Assembly: GCF_018332695.1 (NCBI RefSeq)
Contig: NZ_BOQN01000107.1
Location: forward strand, 58,841-122,840
Source: Paractinoplanes toevensis
GTDB taxonomy: Bacteria > Actinomycetota > Actinomycetes > Mycobacteriales > Micromonosporaceae
Length of the DNA stretch: 64,000 nt
Direction of reading: 5' to 3'
Made by a program: the position numbers and the translations under genes. The notes beneath the pieces were generated by a model. That model ran no database searches. It had not been told where the DNA came from and saw nothing but the letters and a program-made list of their open reading frames with translations. Below are positions 42,218-51,136 of this stretch, in pieces (the first letter of the stretch is position 1; each line of letters opens with the position of its first letter).

Positions 42218-43228
42218 GTGGGTGCCAGCATCAAGGACGTCGCGCTGCGCGCCGGGGTCTCGGTCAAAACCGTCTCCAATGTGATCAACGATTTCCAGTT
42301 CGTCTCCGACGCCACCCGGGCCAAGGTCAGGGCCGCTCTCGAGGAGCTGGACTACCGGCCCAACCTCTCCGCCCGGCTGCTGCGCGGCGGCCGCACCGGG
42401 GTGGTCGCGCTGGCCGTCCCGGAGATCAGCTCGCCCTACTTCGCCGAGCTCGCGGCCCAGTTCGTCCAACAGGCAAAGGGACACGGCTGGACGGTGCTGG
42501 TCGACGAGACCCAGGGCGCCAAGGACAGCGAGCACGTCGTCCTCGAGGGCATCAAGTCGCACCTGATCGACGGGCTGATCGTCAGCCCGCTCGCGCTCAC
42601 CGCCAAGGAGATCGACCAGCGCCGCGACCACACGCCGCTGGTGCTGCTCGGCGAGCGGCTCGCACACGCCCCGGTCGACCACGTGAGCATCGACAACGTG
42701 GCCGGCGCGACCACCGCGACCGCGCACCTGATCGCCCTAGGCCGGCGCCGGATCGCCGCGATCGGCAGCCAGCCGCACATCTCCGGCGGCACCGCGGCGC
42801 TGCGCCTGCGCGGCTACCGTGCGGCCCTGCGCACCGCGAAGATCCGCTACGACGCGTCGATCGTGATCCCGGCCAAGAGCTACCACCGGGCCGACGGCTA
42901 CGCCGCCATGCACGCCCTGCTCGACCTGCCGGCGCCTCCCGACGCCGTGTTCTGCTTCAACGACCTGCTCGCCATCGGCGCCCTGCGGGCCCTGCACGAG
43001 CGCGGCCGCCAGGTGCCGTCCGAGGTGGCGGTGATCGGCTTCGACGGGATCGAGGAGGGCGAGTTCCACACCCCGACGCTCAGCACCATCCGCCCGGACA
43101 AGGCGGAGATCGCCCGGCTGGCCCTGGCCCTGCTCGAACGCCGCATCACCGACGGGCCGGCCGCATCGCCGCGGGAGGGGTTCGCGTCGTTCGAGCTGCT
43201 CGCGCGGCAGAGCACGGCACGGTCCTAG
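42218..43228 (+). CDS. LacI-family transcriptional regulator of the arabinan operon
   Basis: 336 residues. The N-terminal HTH (ASIKDVALRAGVSVKTVSNV) and hinge (YRPNLSARLLRGGRTG) are canonical, followed by a periplasmic-binding-like effector domain with DGLIVSPLAL and FCFNDLLAIGALRAL. The GTG at 42218 is chosen because GAGAGGGGG lies just upstream; an ATG at 42194 is in frame but poorly placed. It should repress the divergent GH51-ABC-GH43 operon until arabinose or an oligosaccharide binds. Confidence 0.92.
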   Translation: MGASIKDVALRAGVSVKTVSNVINDFQFVSDATRAKVRAALEELDYRPNLSARLLRGGRTGVVALAVPEISSPYFAELAAQFVQQAKGHGWTVLVDETQGAKDSEHVVLEGIKSHLIDGLIVSPLALTAKEIDQRRDHTPLVLLGERLAHAPVDHVSIDNVAGATTATAHLIALGRRRIAAIGSQPHISGGTAALRLRGYRAALRTAKIRYDASIVIPAKSYHRADGYAAMHALLDLPAPPDAVFCFNDLLAIGALRALHERGRQVPSEVAVIGFDGIEEGEFHTPTLSTIRPDKAEIARLALALLERRITDGPAASPREGFASFELLARQSTARS

Positions 43229-43263
43229 GGAATCCGCCCGGCCCGGCCGCGGTTGGTGCCGAC

Positions 43264-44295
43264 GTGGAGAAGAAGATCGGGTTCTTGTCGTTCGGGCACT
43301 GGCGGGACGCGGCGGGGTCGCAGACCCGCAGTGCGGCGGACTCGCTGTTGCAGACCATCGAGCTGGCCGAGGCGGCCGAGGAGCTCGGGGTCGACGGGGC
43401 GTTCGTCCGGGTGCATCACTTCGAGCGGCAGCTCGCCTCGCCGTTTCCGCTGCTCTCGGCGATCGGGGCGCGCACCCGGCGGATCGAGATCGGCACCGGC
43501 GTGATCGACATGCGGTACGAGAACCCGTTCTACATGGCCGAGGAGGCCGCGGCCGCCGACCTGATCTCGGGCGGCCGGCTGCAGCTCGGCGTCAGCCGGG
43601 GATCCCCGGAGACCGTGCTCAACGGCGCCCACACGTTCGGCTACGTGCCGCCGGAGGGGTCGACCGCGGCCGACCTGGCCCGGGAGAAGACCACCATCTT
43701 CCTGGCGGCGATCAGCGGCAAGGCGGTGGCCCGCACCGACCCGGCCCGCACCGGCATCAGCGGCGGGCTGGCCATCCAGCCGCAGTCGCCCGGCCTGCGC
43801 GACCGCATCTGGTGGGGCGCCGGCACCCGGCAGACCGCGCGGTGGGCGGCCGCGCAGGGCATGAACCTGCAGAGTTCCACACTGCTGTCGGAGGACACCG
43901 GCGTGCCGTTCGACCAGCTCCAGGCCGAGCAGATCCAGCTCTACCGGGACGCCTGGAAAGAAGCGGGGCACACCCGCGAGCCGCGCGTGTCGGTGTCCCG
44001 CAGCGTGCTGCCGATCACCGAGGAGATCGACCGGCTCTACTTCGGCAATTCCGAGAACGAGGACCAGGTCGGCCTGCTCGAGGGGGTCCGCTCACGCTTC
44101 GGCCGGACGTACGCCGGTGAGCCCGACAAGATCGCCGCCGAGCTGGCCAGCGACGAGGCGGTCCGCGCAGCCGACTCGGTGCTGTTCACGGTGCCCAACC
44201 AGCTGGGCGTCGCCTACAACGCCCGCATCCTGGAGACGATCGTCCAGCACATCGCCCCGGCGATCGGCTGGAGTTCCGGAACCAGGACGCCTTGA
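43264..44295 (+). CDS. LLM-class flavin-dependent oxidoreductase (third)
   Basis: 343 residues. Luciferase-like TIM barrel: TIELAEAAEELGVDGAFVRV, ARTRRIEIGTGVIDMRYENP, ADLISGGRLQLGVSRGSPET and SPGLRDRIWWGAGTRQTARW. Closest relative in the window is the LLM protein at 26898. The GTG start has no ribosome site. It is 35 bases after the LacI gene on the same strand but is not obviously part of sugar use. Substrate unknown. Confidence 0.85.
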   Translation: MEKKIGFLSFGHWRDAAGSQTRSAADSLLQTIELAEAAEELGVDGAFVRVHHFERQLASPFPLLSAIGARTRRIEIGTGVIDMRYENPFYMAEEAAAADLISGGRLQLGVSRGSPETVLNGAHTFGYVPPEGSTAADLAREKTTIFLAAISGKAVARTDPARTGISGGLAIQPQSPGLRDRIWWGAGTRQTARWAAAQGMNLQSSTLLSEDTGVPFDQLQAEQIQLYRDAWKEAGHTREPRVSVSRSVLPITEEIDRLYFGNSENEDQVGLLEGVRSRFGRTYAGEPDKIAAELASDEAVRAADSVLFTVPNQLGVAYNARILETIVQHIAPAIGWSSGTRTP

Positions 44296-44328
44296 GGTAA
44301 CGACTTCGGTCGATGAGACTCGGACGGT

Positions 44329-44340
44329 GAGAGCGCTCTC
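44329..44340. promoter_or_regulatory. CebR-like operator upstream of the GH64 gene
   Basis: The perfect 12-base palindrome GAGAGCGCTCTC lies 46 bases before the GH64 ATG. It is close to the CebR site TGGGAGCGCTCCCA of streptomycetes, which controls cello-oligosaccharide and related genes. No CebR gene is in the window. Confidence 0.55.
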
Positions 44341-44386
44341 GCATCCCCCAAGCCGCGAGGGCGCGTCACTCCCCCTGGAGAGTCCC

Positions 44387-45573
44387 ATGCGACACGCCAT
44401 CCCCCGGCGTCGTCCCCGGCTGGTTACAGCCGCGCTCGGCGCCCTGCTCCTGCTCCTGGCCGGCGCCTATGCCGCCATCGCCTCCGGTGCCGCGCACGCC
44501 GCCGACACCCTGCTCTCGCAAGGCCGCCCCGCCACGTCGTCGAGCACCGAGAACGGCTCGTTCCCGGCGAGCGCGGCGGTCGACGGCAACACCGGCACGC
44601 GCTGGTCGAGCGCATTCGGCGACCCGCAGTGGCTGCAGGTCGACCTCGGCGCGACGGCCACGATCACGTCGGTGACGCTCAACTGGGAGGCCGCGTCCGC
44701 GAAGTCCTTCCAGATCCAGACCTCGGCCAACGGCAGCACCTGGACCACGATCTACAGCACCACGACCGGCGCCGGCGGGGTGCAGACCCTCGCGGTGAGC
44801 GGTTCCGGGCGGTACGTGCGGATGAACGGCACCGTGCGCGCCACCCCGTACGGCTATTCGCTGTGGGAATTTCAGGTTTTCGGGTCCTCGACCGGCACGC
44901 CGCCCACCACCCCGCCCAGCGGCGGCAGCACCATGCCGGACTCGTTCTGGGGTGACACCGGCGGCATCCCGGCCGCGCACAACGTCGTCGAGGTCAAGGT
45001 GCTCAACCGCACCAACGGCAAGTACCCGGACAGCCAGGTCTACTGGAACTTCAACGGGCAGACGCACTCCATCGCCGAGCAGCCCTACCTCGATATGCCG
45101 GCCAACTCGGCCGGCCGGATGTACTTCTACCTCGGCTCCCCCACCAGCCAGTACTACGACTTCATCGAGTTCACCACTCCGCCACCGCGACCTCGCCCTA
45201 CCGGATCCTGGCACCGGGCAGCGACCCGGTCTTCCAGCCCGGCGGGCAGTATCAGAACTACCTGTCCTCGTACGCGTCGTCGGTCGGGGTCAGCGCCACC
45301 ACCCAGCAGATCTTCGGCTGCTCGGGGCCGCTCGCGTCGAACGCCAGCCAGTGCGCGTCGCTCAACCGGCACACCGCCGACCTGCCCGCGGCCCAGCAGC
45401 AGACGGTGAGCAACTTCTACCGGGCGGCGCCGGCCAACTACTACGCCAAGTTCTGGCACGACAACGCGCTCGGCAACCTGGCCTACGGCTTCCCGTACGA
45501 CGACGTGGCCGGCCAGTCCACGTTCATCTCGCACTCGGACCCGCAGTACCTCCTGGTCGCCGTCGGCTGGTGA
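44387..45573 (+). pseudogene. broken GH64 β-1,3-glucanase with N-terminal F5/8 type C domain
   Basis: A signal peptide and F5/8-type carbohydrate-binding domain (about 40-165: GRPATSSSTENGSFPASAAV, WLQVDLGATATITSVTLNWE) lead into a GH64 start (KVLNRTNGKYPDSQVYWNFN). After YYDFIEFTT at about 45175 the frame breaks; the rest continues in another frame as SPYRILAPGSDPVFQPGGQY and ends AYGFPYDDVAGQSTFISHSD with the family-typical YLLVAVGW. Roughly 60-100 residues of the GH64 core seem to be missing as well as the frame change. The product would be inactive. Confidence 0.7.
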
Positions 45574-45576
45574 GCG

Positions 45577-47076
45577 TTACCCGGCGCGGCCGCGCCGGGC
45601 CACCGCGAGCAGATGAGTGGCCGGCCAGTCGACCGGCCGGCCGCTCAGGTCGGTGAGGGCGGCGACCGGGGCGATCCGGTTCTCGATGACCCAGTCGTTG
45701 CGGATCGGGTGGGAGGACGGGTCGAGGTCGAAGCCCACCTCGGCGAGCAGTTCGGTCCAGTCGGCGAAGCTGAGGCCGCAGAACTGCTCGCGGGTCTCGG
45801 ACAGCCAGTTGTCCAGGTAGTCCTTGCGGGTCAGGTAGTCCATCGCGGTCGCCAGCTCGATCCGGACGGTGTCGTCGCCGACCGGCTCGTACTCGCACGG
45901 GAAGGCGAAGTCGACCGCGAACTGGTCGAGGCGGGCGCGGGTGGAGAGGCTTCCGACGTACGCCTGAATCTCCTCGGAGCTGAGACCGGCCAGGTCGGGC
46001 CGGGGAGACGCGGGGTTGTCGCCGTCGGCGACCGACAGGCGCAGCAGCACCTCGCGGCGCGGGTCGTCGGGGCCGCAGACGTCGCTGTTGATCCAGACGC
46101 CGCCGGGCGCGGTGTGGTCGTAGATCCGGCGGATGAACTGGCGCAGCGACTCCCGCTGGGCACCGTAGGACCAGATCTCGTGGGTCAGGGCGAAGGTGAG
46201 CGTGGTGTCCACCGAGCGGTCCGCGAAGATCGCGCCGCCGAGGACGTTGCGCTGGTAGAAGTACACGTTGGCGTTCTGGAAGACGCCCTGCGCCTTCTTG
46301 TGCACGCACTCCTGATAGAGATGCCGGGCGATCTCGACGCCGATCAGGTCGCTCTCGTGCAGGGCCGGTTCGCGGTCGGCCAACTCCAGCAGCGAGCCGG
46401 CGCCGCAGCCGATGTCGACGATCCGGCCGGGTTCGACGTAACGGCGGACGGCCGACCATTTGCGTTCGGCCGCGCCGGCGAAGGCTTCGACGTACGTCCG
46501 GTAGTCGCGGGTGGCGGTGAGGCCGCCCTCGTCGCCGACCAGTGGATCGTTGACCGCGGTGCGGACCGCCTCGACCAGCCGGTAGCGCTCGAAGACGTCG
46601 ATGGTGGCCGGGTGGGCCAGCTCGCGCCAGGTCTCGTCGCCGGCCGCCAGGCGCAGCAGGACGTCCCACGGACGCTCGGGCTTTTCGGGCAGGGCCGGGT
46701 CGTCCTCCACCGGGGCGATCGGGAAGCCGAGCTTCTCGTACAGGGCGGCGACCTCGGGCGTGGAGCAGGCCACCACGGTGTTCTCGGGGGTCAGGTCGAG
46801 TCCGGTCGCCACGGCCACGGTCTTCAGCGTCACCTCGGCGAACGCGCTGGTCGGGGCGGCGTCGAAGATCGGCACCACCACCGAGCGGAGGCCGCTGAGC
46901 ACGCTGAGGCGCTCGATGGCGGCCTCCCGGCGGTGGTACGGGACCGGGTTGCGCTTGGTGTTCTCGTGGTTGGCCGACGTGACCGCCCAGACGACCTCCC
47001 GGCCGGTGTGGCCCTGCAGATAGTCCGCCTGGAATCGGGTCAGCAGGTGGTGCCGGCCGGGGAAGAGCAGGTACAT
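45577..47076 (-). CDS. nucleotidyltransferase-like domain fused to SAM methyltransferase
   Basis: 499 residues. The N-terminal about 130 residues resemble a cytidylyl/adenylyltransferase fold: MYLLFPGRHHLLTRFQADYL recalls the GRFQPFH region of NMN adenylyltransferases, and SANHENTKRNPVPYHRREAA recalls their NPF...ER segment, though the HxGH second histidine is not evident. From about 185 a class I methyltransferase follows, with the SAM loop RIVDIGCGAGSLLE (219-228 core) and DLIGVEIARHLYQE. The combination and substrate are unknown to me. ATG at 47076; its promoter is shared with the divergent DUF1684 gene. Confidence 0.7.
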   Translation of the reverse strand: MYLLFPGRHHLLTRFQADYLQGHTGREVVWAVTSANHENTKRNPVPYHRREAAIERLSVLSGLRSVVVPIFDAAPTSAFAEVTLKTVAVATGLDLTPENTVVACSTPEVAALYEKLGFPIAPVEDDPALPEKPERPWDVLLRLAAGDETWRELAHPATIDVFERYRLVEAVRTAVNDPLVGDEGGLTATRDYRTYVEAFAGAAERKWSAVRRYVEPGRIVDIGCGAGSLLELADREPALHESDLIGVEIARHLYQECVHKKAQGVFQNANVYFYQRNVLGGAIFADRSVDTTLTFALTHEIWSYGAQRESLRQFIRRIYDHTAPGGVWINSDVCGPDDPRREVLLRLSVADGDNPASPRPDLAGLSSEEIQAYVGSLSTRARLDQFAVDFAFPCEYEPVGDDTVRIELATAMDYLTRKDYLDNWLSETREQFCGLSFADWTELLAEVGFDLDPSSHPIRNDWVIENRIAPVAALTDLSGRPVDWPATHLLAVARRGRAG

Positions 47077-47095
47077 CCCAAGATCGTAACTCGGC

Positions 47096-47125
47096 CCTAT
47101 CTCCTACTGCTCATGTAGAGATAGG
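47096..47125. promoter_or_regulatory. inverted repeat in a divergent promoter
   Basis: CCTATCTC-N14-GAGATAGG, perfect 8-base arms, in the 57-base gap between the methyltransferase fusion and DUF1684 genes. It overlaps a -10-like TAGGCT for the rightward gene. Likely an operator for an unlinked regulator. Confidence 0.4.
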
Positions 47126-47133
47126 CTGGAGCC

Positions 47134-47910
47134 ATGACCTGGGCACAGTGGCACACCGAGCACGAGCAGAAACTGGCCGACCCGCACGGATTCCTGGCCA
47201 TCACCAGCCTGAACTTCCTGACCGAGATCCCGCAGCGGTTCCCCGACGCGCCGGGCGAGTGGTCGACCGGGCCGGGCGGCGTGGTCGTCGACCTGGCCGA
47301 CGGCGAGTCTGTGACCATCGACGGCACCGAGGTCACCGGGCGGCAGGAGCTCGGCGTGATCGCCGAGCGCGACGGCATCAACGTCGGCGCCGGCGACGCC
47401 GTCATCGAGGTGGCCAAGCGCGGCGGCTTCGACATCGTCCGCCCGCGCCACCCGTCCAACCCGCTGCGGGTCGACTTCAAGGGCACGCCGGCCTACGAAC
47501 CGGACGAGAAATGGGTGCTGACCGGCCGGTTCGTGCCGTTCCCGGAGCCGCGGGACATCACCGTGGGCGCGGCGGTCGAAGGGCTCGAACACGTCTACGA
47601 GTCGCCGGGCCAGGTCGAGTTCGAGGTGCTCGGCACGCCGCTCGCGCTCACGGCCTTCAACGGCCGCGCCCCGGGCTCGCTGTTCGCGCTGTTCACCGAC
47701 GAGACGTCGGGGGTGACGACCTACGCCGCCAACCGCAGCCTGGCAATCGACGTGCCCGACCCCGACGGCACGGTGGTGCTCGACTTCACCCGGGCGACCA
47801 ACCTGCCGTGCGCGTACACCGACTTCGCCACCTGCCCACTCCCGCCGGCGGAGAACCGCCTGCCGGTCGCGGTGGAGGCCGGCGAGAAGATCCCGTACGA
47901 ACGGGCCTGA
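47134..47910 (+). CDS. DUF1684-family protein
   Basis: 258 residues, no signal peptide. DPHGFLAITSLNFLTEIPQR, RPRHPSNPLRVDFKGTPAYE, GRAPGSLFALFTDETSGVTT and DFTRATNLPCAYTDFATCPL followed by PPAENRLPVAVEAGEK give the DUF1684 signature, including the C-terminal NPPCAY/PPxNRL pattern. Function of the family is not established. ATG at 47134 sits close to the promoter palindrome. Convergent with the hybrid kinase. Confidence 0.9.
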   Translation: MTWAQWHTEHEQKLADPHGFLAITSLNFLTEIPQRFPDAPGEWSTGPGGVVVDLADGESVTIDGTEVTGRQELGVIAERDGINVGAGDAVIEVAKRGGFDIVRPRHPSNPLRVDFKGTPAYEPDEKWVLTGRFVPFPEPRDITVGAAVEGLEHVYESPGQVEFEVLGTPLALTAFNGRAPGSLFALFTDETSGVTTYAANRSLAIDVPDPDGTVVLDFTRATNLPCAYTDFATCPLPPAENRLPVAVEAGEKIPYERA

Positions 47911-47911
47911 A

Positions 47912-50900
47912 CTAGACGGCCGGGGTGTCGTGCGTGGTCCAGCGGTCGAGGGTGGCGCGCAGTTCGTCCGGGTCGATCGGCTTGGCCAGGAAGTCGTCCA
48001 TTCCGGCCTGGTAGGCGCGGCGGCGGTCGTCCTGCAGGACTCCGGCGGTCATCGCGATGATCGGGATGTGCCGGCCGGTCTCCTGGCTGCGCACCCGGCT
48101 GGTCGCCTCGTACCCGTCGAGTTTGGGCATCTGGCAGTCCATCAGGATCGCCTCGTAGTCGCCCGAGGCGGCCAGCTCCACCGCCTCGGCGCCGTTGTGG
48201 GCGATGTCGGCGTCGTAGCCCAGGGCGTCGAGCGTGTCGACCGCGACCAGCTGGTTGATCTCGTTGTCCTCGGCGAGCAGGACCCGCTTGCGGGTGCCGG
48301 GCACCGCGGGCCGCCGGGCGTCCGGCGGGCCGGCCGGCGGTCGCAGCTGTTGCAGCAGGTAGTTGTAGAGGGCCGACGGGCCGACCGGCTTGGCCAGCAC
48401 GTCGCCGCTGTGCACCGGGTCGGCGGCGTCCCGGGTGAGCAGCAGGCAGACCGGCCCGTCCATCTCGGCGACCAGGGCGGCGCCGTCCAGTTCCGGCGGG
48501 TGGTGGTCGACGACCGCGAGGTCGAACGGCCGGCCGGCCGCGGCGGCGTCGGCGAGCGCCCGCCGGGCGTCGGATGCGGTCGCCGCGGTGGTGACGTCCG
48601 TGCCCCAGGTGCGGACGTGCTCGGCGAGGAAGGCCGCGCTGGTCGGGTTGGGGTCGACCAGCAGCAGACGGCGACCGGCCAGTTCGTCGCGGACCCGGCG
48701 GGCGCGGTGGCCGGCCGGTTCGGTGAGGCTGAGCCGGAAGTGGAAGCGGCTGCCCTCCCCCGGCGTGCTGTCGACCCGTAGCTCGCCGCCCATCAGCTCG
48801 ACCAGCTGGCGGCTGATGGCCAGGCCCAGCCCGGTGCCGCCGAACTCGCGGCTGGTGGTGGCGTCCGCCTGGACGAACGGCTCGAACAGCTCCTTGATCT
48901 TCTCCCGGTCGATGCCGATGCCGGTGTCGCTGACGCTGAACGTGTACTCGCGGCGGCCGTCCCGGACCGTGGGCGCCGCGTCCACGCGGATCAGGACCTG
49001 CCCGGCGTGGGTGAACTTGACCGCGTTGCCGGCCAGGTTGAGCAGGATCTGGCGGATCCGGCCCTCGTCGGCGCGGATCCGCTCGGGCAGCTCGGGTGGG
49101 TAGTAGGTGATCACGTCGATGTCCTTGTCCCGGGCGGCGGCCGCGGCGGCGTGCGCGACCTCCTCGACCAGGTTGCCGAGGTCGAAGTCGGCCGGCGCGA
49201 GAGTGATCTTGCCGGCTTCGATCTTCGAGAAGTCCAGGATGTCGTTGATGATCGCCAGCAGCGAGCGGGCGGAGCTGCGGATGGCTTCGCAGTAGCGGCG
49301 CTGCGCCGGTTCGAGCGGCGTGTCCAGCAGCAGCTTGGTCAGGCCGATGACGCCGTTCATCGGGGTGCGGATCTCGTGGCTGACCATGGCCACGAACTGC
49401 GACTTGAGCTGGGCGGCGGCGAGCGCCTCGTCCCGCGCCCTGGCCAGGGCCAGCGCGGCCTTCTTGCTGTCGGTGATGTCCCGCGCGACCGCGTAGATGG
49501 TGCCCTGGTCGTCGGCGGCCGTGGCGTTCCAGTTGAACCAGCGGTAGCCGCCGTCGGCGGCGAGGAAGCGATTGTCGAAGCCGGCCGCCGCGTGGCCGTC
49601 GACCTGGCGGGCCACCGTCTCGGCGGTGTGCTGCCGGTCGTCCGGGTGCACGAACGTCAGGTACGGGCGAGCGAGCAGGTCGGCGGTCGAGTGGCCCAGG
49701 GTGCGCTCCCACGCCGGGTTGACCCGCAGGAAGTAACCGTTGGTGCCGGCGATGCACAGCAGGTCCCGCGACATCGTGAAGAAGTGGTCGAGCTGCTGGG
49801 TCATCCGGCGCCGCTCGGACTCCTGCCGGTCCCGTTCGGTGACGTCGCGGCAGGTGACCACGAGCACCCCGGTCTGTTCGCCGGTGTCCTGCAGGTGCCG
49901 GAAGCCGACCAGTACCGGCACGGCGGTGCCGTCGCGGCGATAGACCTCGCAGTCGAACTCGCCGGTCTCCCCCGCGTCGAAGGTCTCCCGCAGTTCGTGC
50001 CACCGCCGGGTCGTCGCGCCGTCCCGCCACCATGGGTAGGGCGGGCGCCGCCCGATGAGCTCGTCGGCGGTGAACCCGGTCAAGTCGCACCAGCGGGCGT
50101 TGACCCGCAGGATCGTGCCGTCGGGCGCGACCGCGAGCACCCCCTCGATCAGCGAGCCGAGCACGGTCTCGCTGAAATCGCGCTGTTCGCGCAGCTCGGC
50201 GATCAGGTCGCGCTGCCGGGCGTCGACCTCGTTGAGCATGAAACCGGCACTGAGCAGCACCAGGTAGAGGGTCAGCAGCAGGCCGCTGATCGCGACGGTC
50301 AGGGCGAGCCCGTCGATGGCCCGCTGGGTGCGGTTGATCGCGGCGATCACGACGCCGATCAGGACGACGACGCCGCCCACCGCCGGGGCGAGCCGGCGCA
50401 CGGTCCGGCCGCCGAGATAGGAGCTGCCGAACACCGCGACGGCCAGGCCGCCGCGCCGCGCCATGAGAACACCGACGGACATCGCCAGGAGCGATACCTC
50501 CGTCAGGACCGGCATGATGTACGCGTGGGCCTCCTCGGCGATCGGCGCGAGCCCCAGCCCGGCCGCCAGCACGGTCACCCCGACCAGCAGTCCCGCCGCG
50601 GTGGCCAGCAGTTGCGCGGGGCGATGGCCGCGGCGGGCGTCCAGGTCGATGGCGAGCAGGCTCAGCCCGATGAGCAGGAACGCCACCGGTGACCGCAGCG
50701 GCGGCCGGCTGGCGCCACCGTCGAAGCCGAAGTCCCGGCCCGGCAGATCCAGCACCGACAGGAGCGGCAGATCCAGCGTCGCACCCCGCCGGCGGATGAT
50801 CACCACAGCACCGACGACCACCACGGCCGCCAGCAGCCGCCCCGCCCAGCGCCGGACCGGGCTCGTGGGCGGCGGCCCGGAAGCCCACAGGGCGGTTCCG

Positions 50901-51082
50901 GCGCAGATCGCCAGCAGGGCGCTGGTCAGCGACATCGGCGGCAGTCCCGGCGCGACCGTGGCCAGCGGCTGCGCGTTCAGCCAGTGGCCGGTCAGCACCA
51001 CCACCCCGACGAGCACCGTCACCGCGGCGGCGGCCTGGTGGATCCCGGCGAGCCGCGCCCATCGCACACCACGAAACAGCAT
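47912..51082 (-). CDS. membrane hybrid histidine kinase with two PAS and two receiver domains
   Basis: 1056 residues. Order: seven or eight membrane helices (about 1-270), PAS (about 285-400, SLIEGVLAVAPDGTILRVNA), PAS (about 410-530, GTNGYFLRVNPAWERTLGHS), HisKA with the phospho-acceptor in FVAMVSHEIRTPMNGVIG, HATPase (NAVKFTHAGQ, DTGIGIDREKIKELFEPF, GGTGLGLAIS), a degenerate receiver (VVDHHPPELDG) and a complete receiver (RVLLAEDNEINQ, ILMDCQMPKLDG, KPID). It should relay phosphate internally. Start ATG 51082, divergent from a small kinase gene, 54 bases apart. Confidence 0.9.
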   Translation of the reverse strand: MLFRGVRWARLAGIHQAAAAVTVLVGVVVLTGHWLNAQPLATVAPGLPPMSLTSALLAICAGTALWASGPPPTSPVRRWAGRLLAAVVVVGAVVIIRRRGATLDLPLLSVLDLPGRDFGFDGGASRPPLRSPVAFLLIGLSLLAIDLDARRGHRPAQLLATAAGLLVGVTVLAAGLGLAPIAEEAHAYIMPVLTEVSLLAMSVGVLMARRGGLAVAVFGSSYLGGRTVRRLAPAVGGVVVLIGVVIAAINRTQRAIDGLALTVAISGLLLTLYLVLLSAGFMLNEVDARQRDLIAELREQRDFSETVLGSLIEGVLAVAPDGTILRVNARWCDLTGFTADELIGRRPPYPWWRDGATTRRWHELRETFDAGETGEFDCEVYRRDGTAVPVLVGFRHLQDTGEQTGVLVVTCRDVTERDRQESERRRMTQQLDHFFTMSRDLLCIAGTNGYFLRVNPAWERTLGHSTADLLARPYLTFVHPDDRQHTAETVARQVDGHAAAGFDNRFLAADGGYRWFNWNATAADDQGTIYAVARDITDSKKAALALARARDEALAAAQLKSQFVAMVSHEIRTPMNGVIGLTKLLLDTPLEPAQRRYCEAIRSSARSLLAIINDILDFSKIEAGKITLAPADFDLGNLVEEVAHAAAAAARDKDIDVITYYPPELPERIRADEGRIRQILLNLAGNAVKFTHAGQVLIRVDAAPTVRDGRREYTFSVSDTGIGIDREKIKELFEPFVQADATTSREFGGTGLGLAISRQLVELMGGELRVDSTPGEGSRFHFRLSLTEPAGHRARRVRDELAGRRLLLVDPNPTSAAFLAEHVRTWGTDVTTAATASDARRALADAAAAGRPFDLAVVDHHPPELDGAALVAEMDGPVCLLLTRDAADPVHSGDVLAKPVGPSALYNYLLQQLRPPAGPPDARRPAVPGTRKRVLLAEDNEINQLVAVDTLDALGYDADIAHNGAEAVELAASGDYEAILMDCQMPKLDGYEATSRVRSQETGRHIPIIAMTAGVLQDDRRRAYQAGMDDFLAKPIDPDELRATLDRWTTHDTPAV

Positions 51083-51099
51083 CACGCTCAATAGCGTCT

Positions 51100-51119
51100 C
51101 AACTACGATGCGTAGGTTG
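51100..51119. promoter_or_regulatory. imperfect palindrome in the kinase divergent promoter
   Basis: CAACTACG and CGTAGGTTG face each other across ATG; adding one base makes the arms match over nine positions. It lies between the two divergent kinase genes. Evidence is symmetry and position only. Confidence 0.3.
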
Positions 51120-51136
51120 CTCACGTTTCGCGACAA

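Noticed and set aside
47721..51062. 1113-codon frame antisense-shifted within the hybrid kinase
   Set aside because: Arginine-rich shadow of the kinase gene in another frame of the same strand, without domains.
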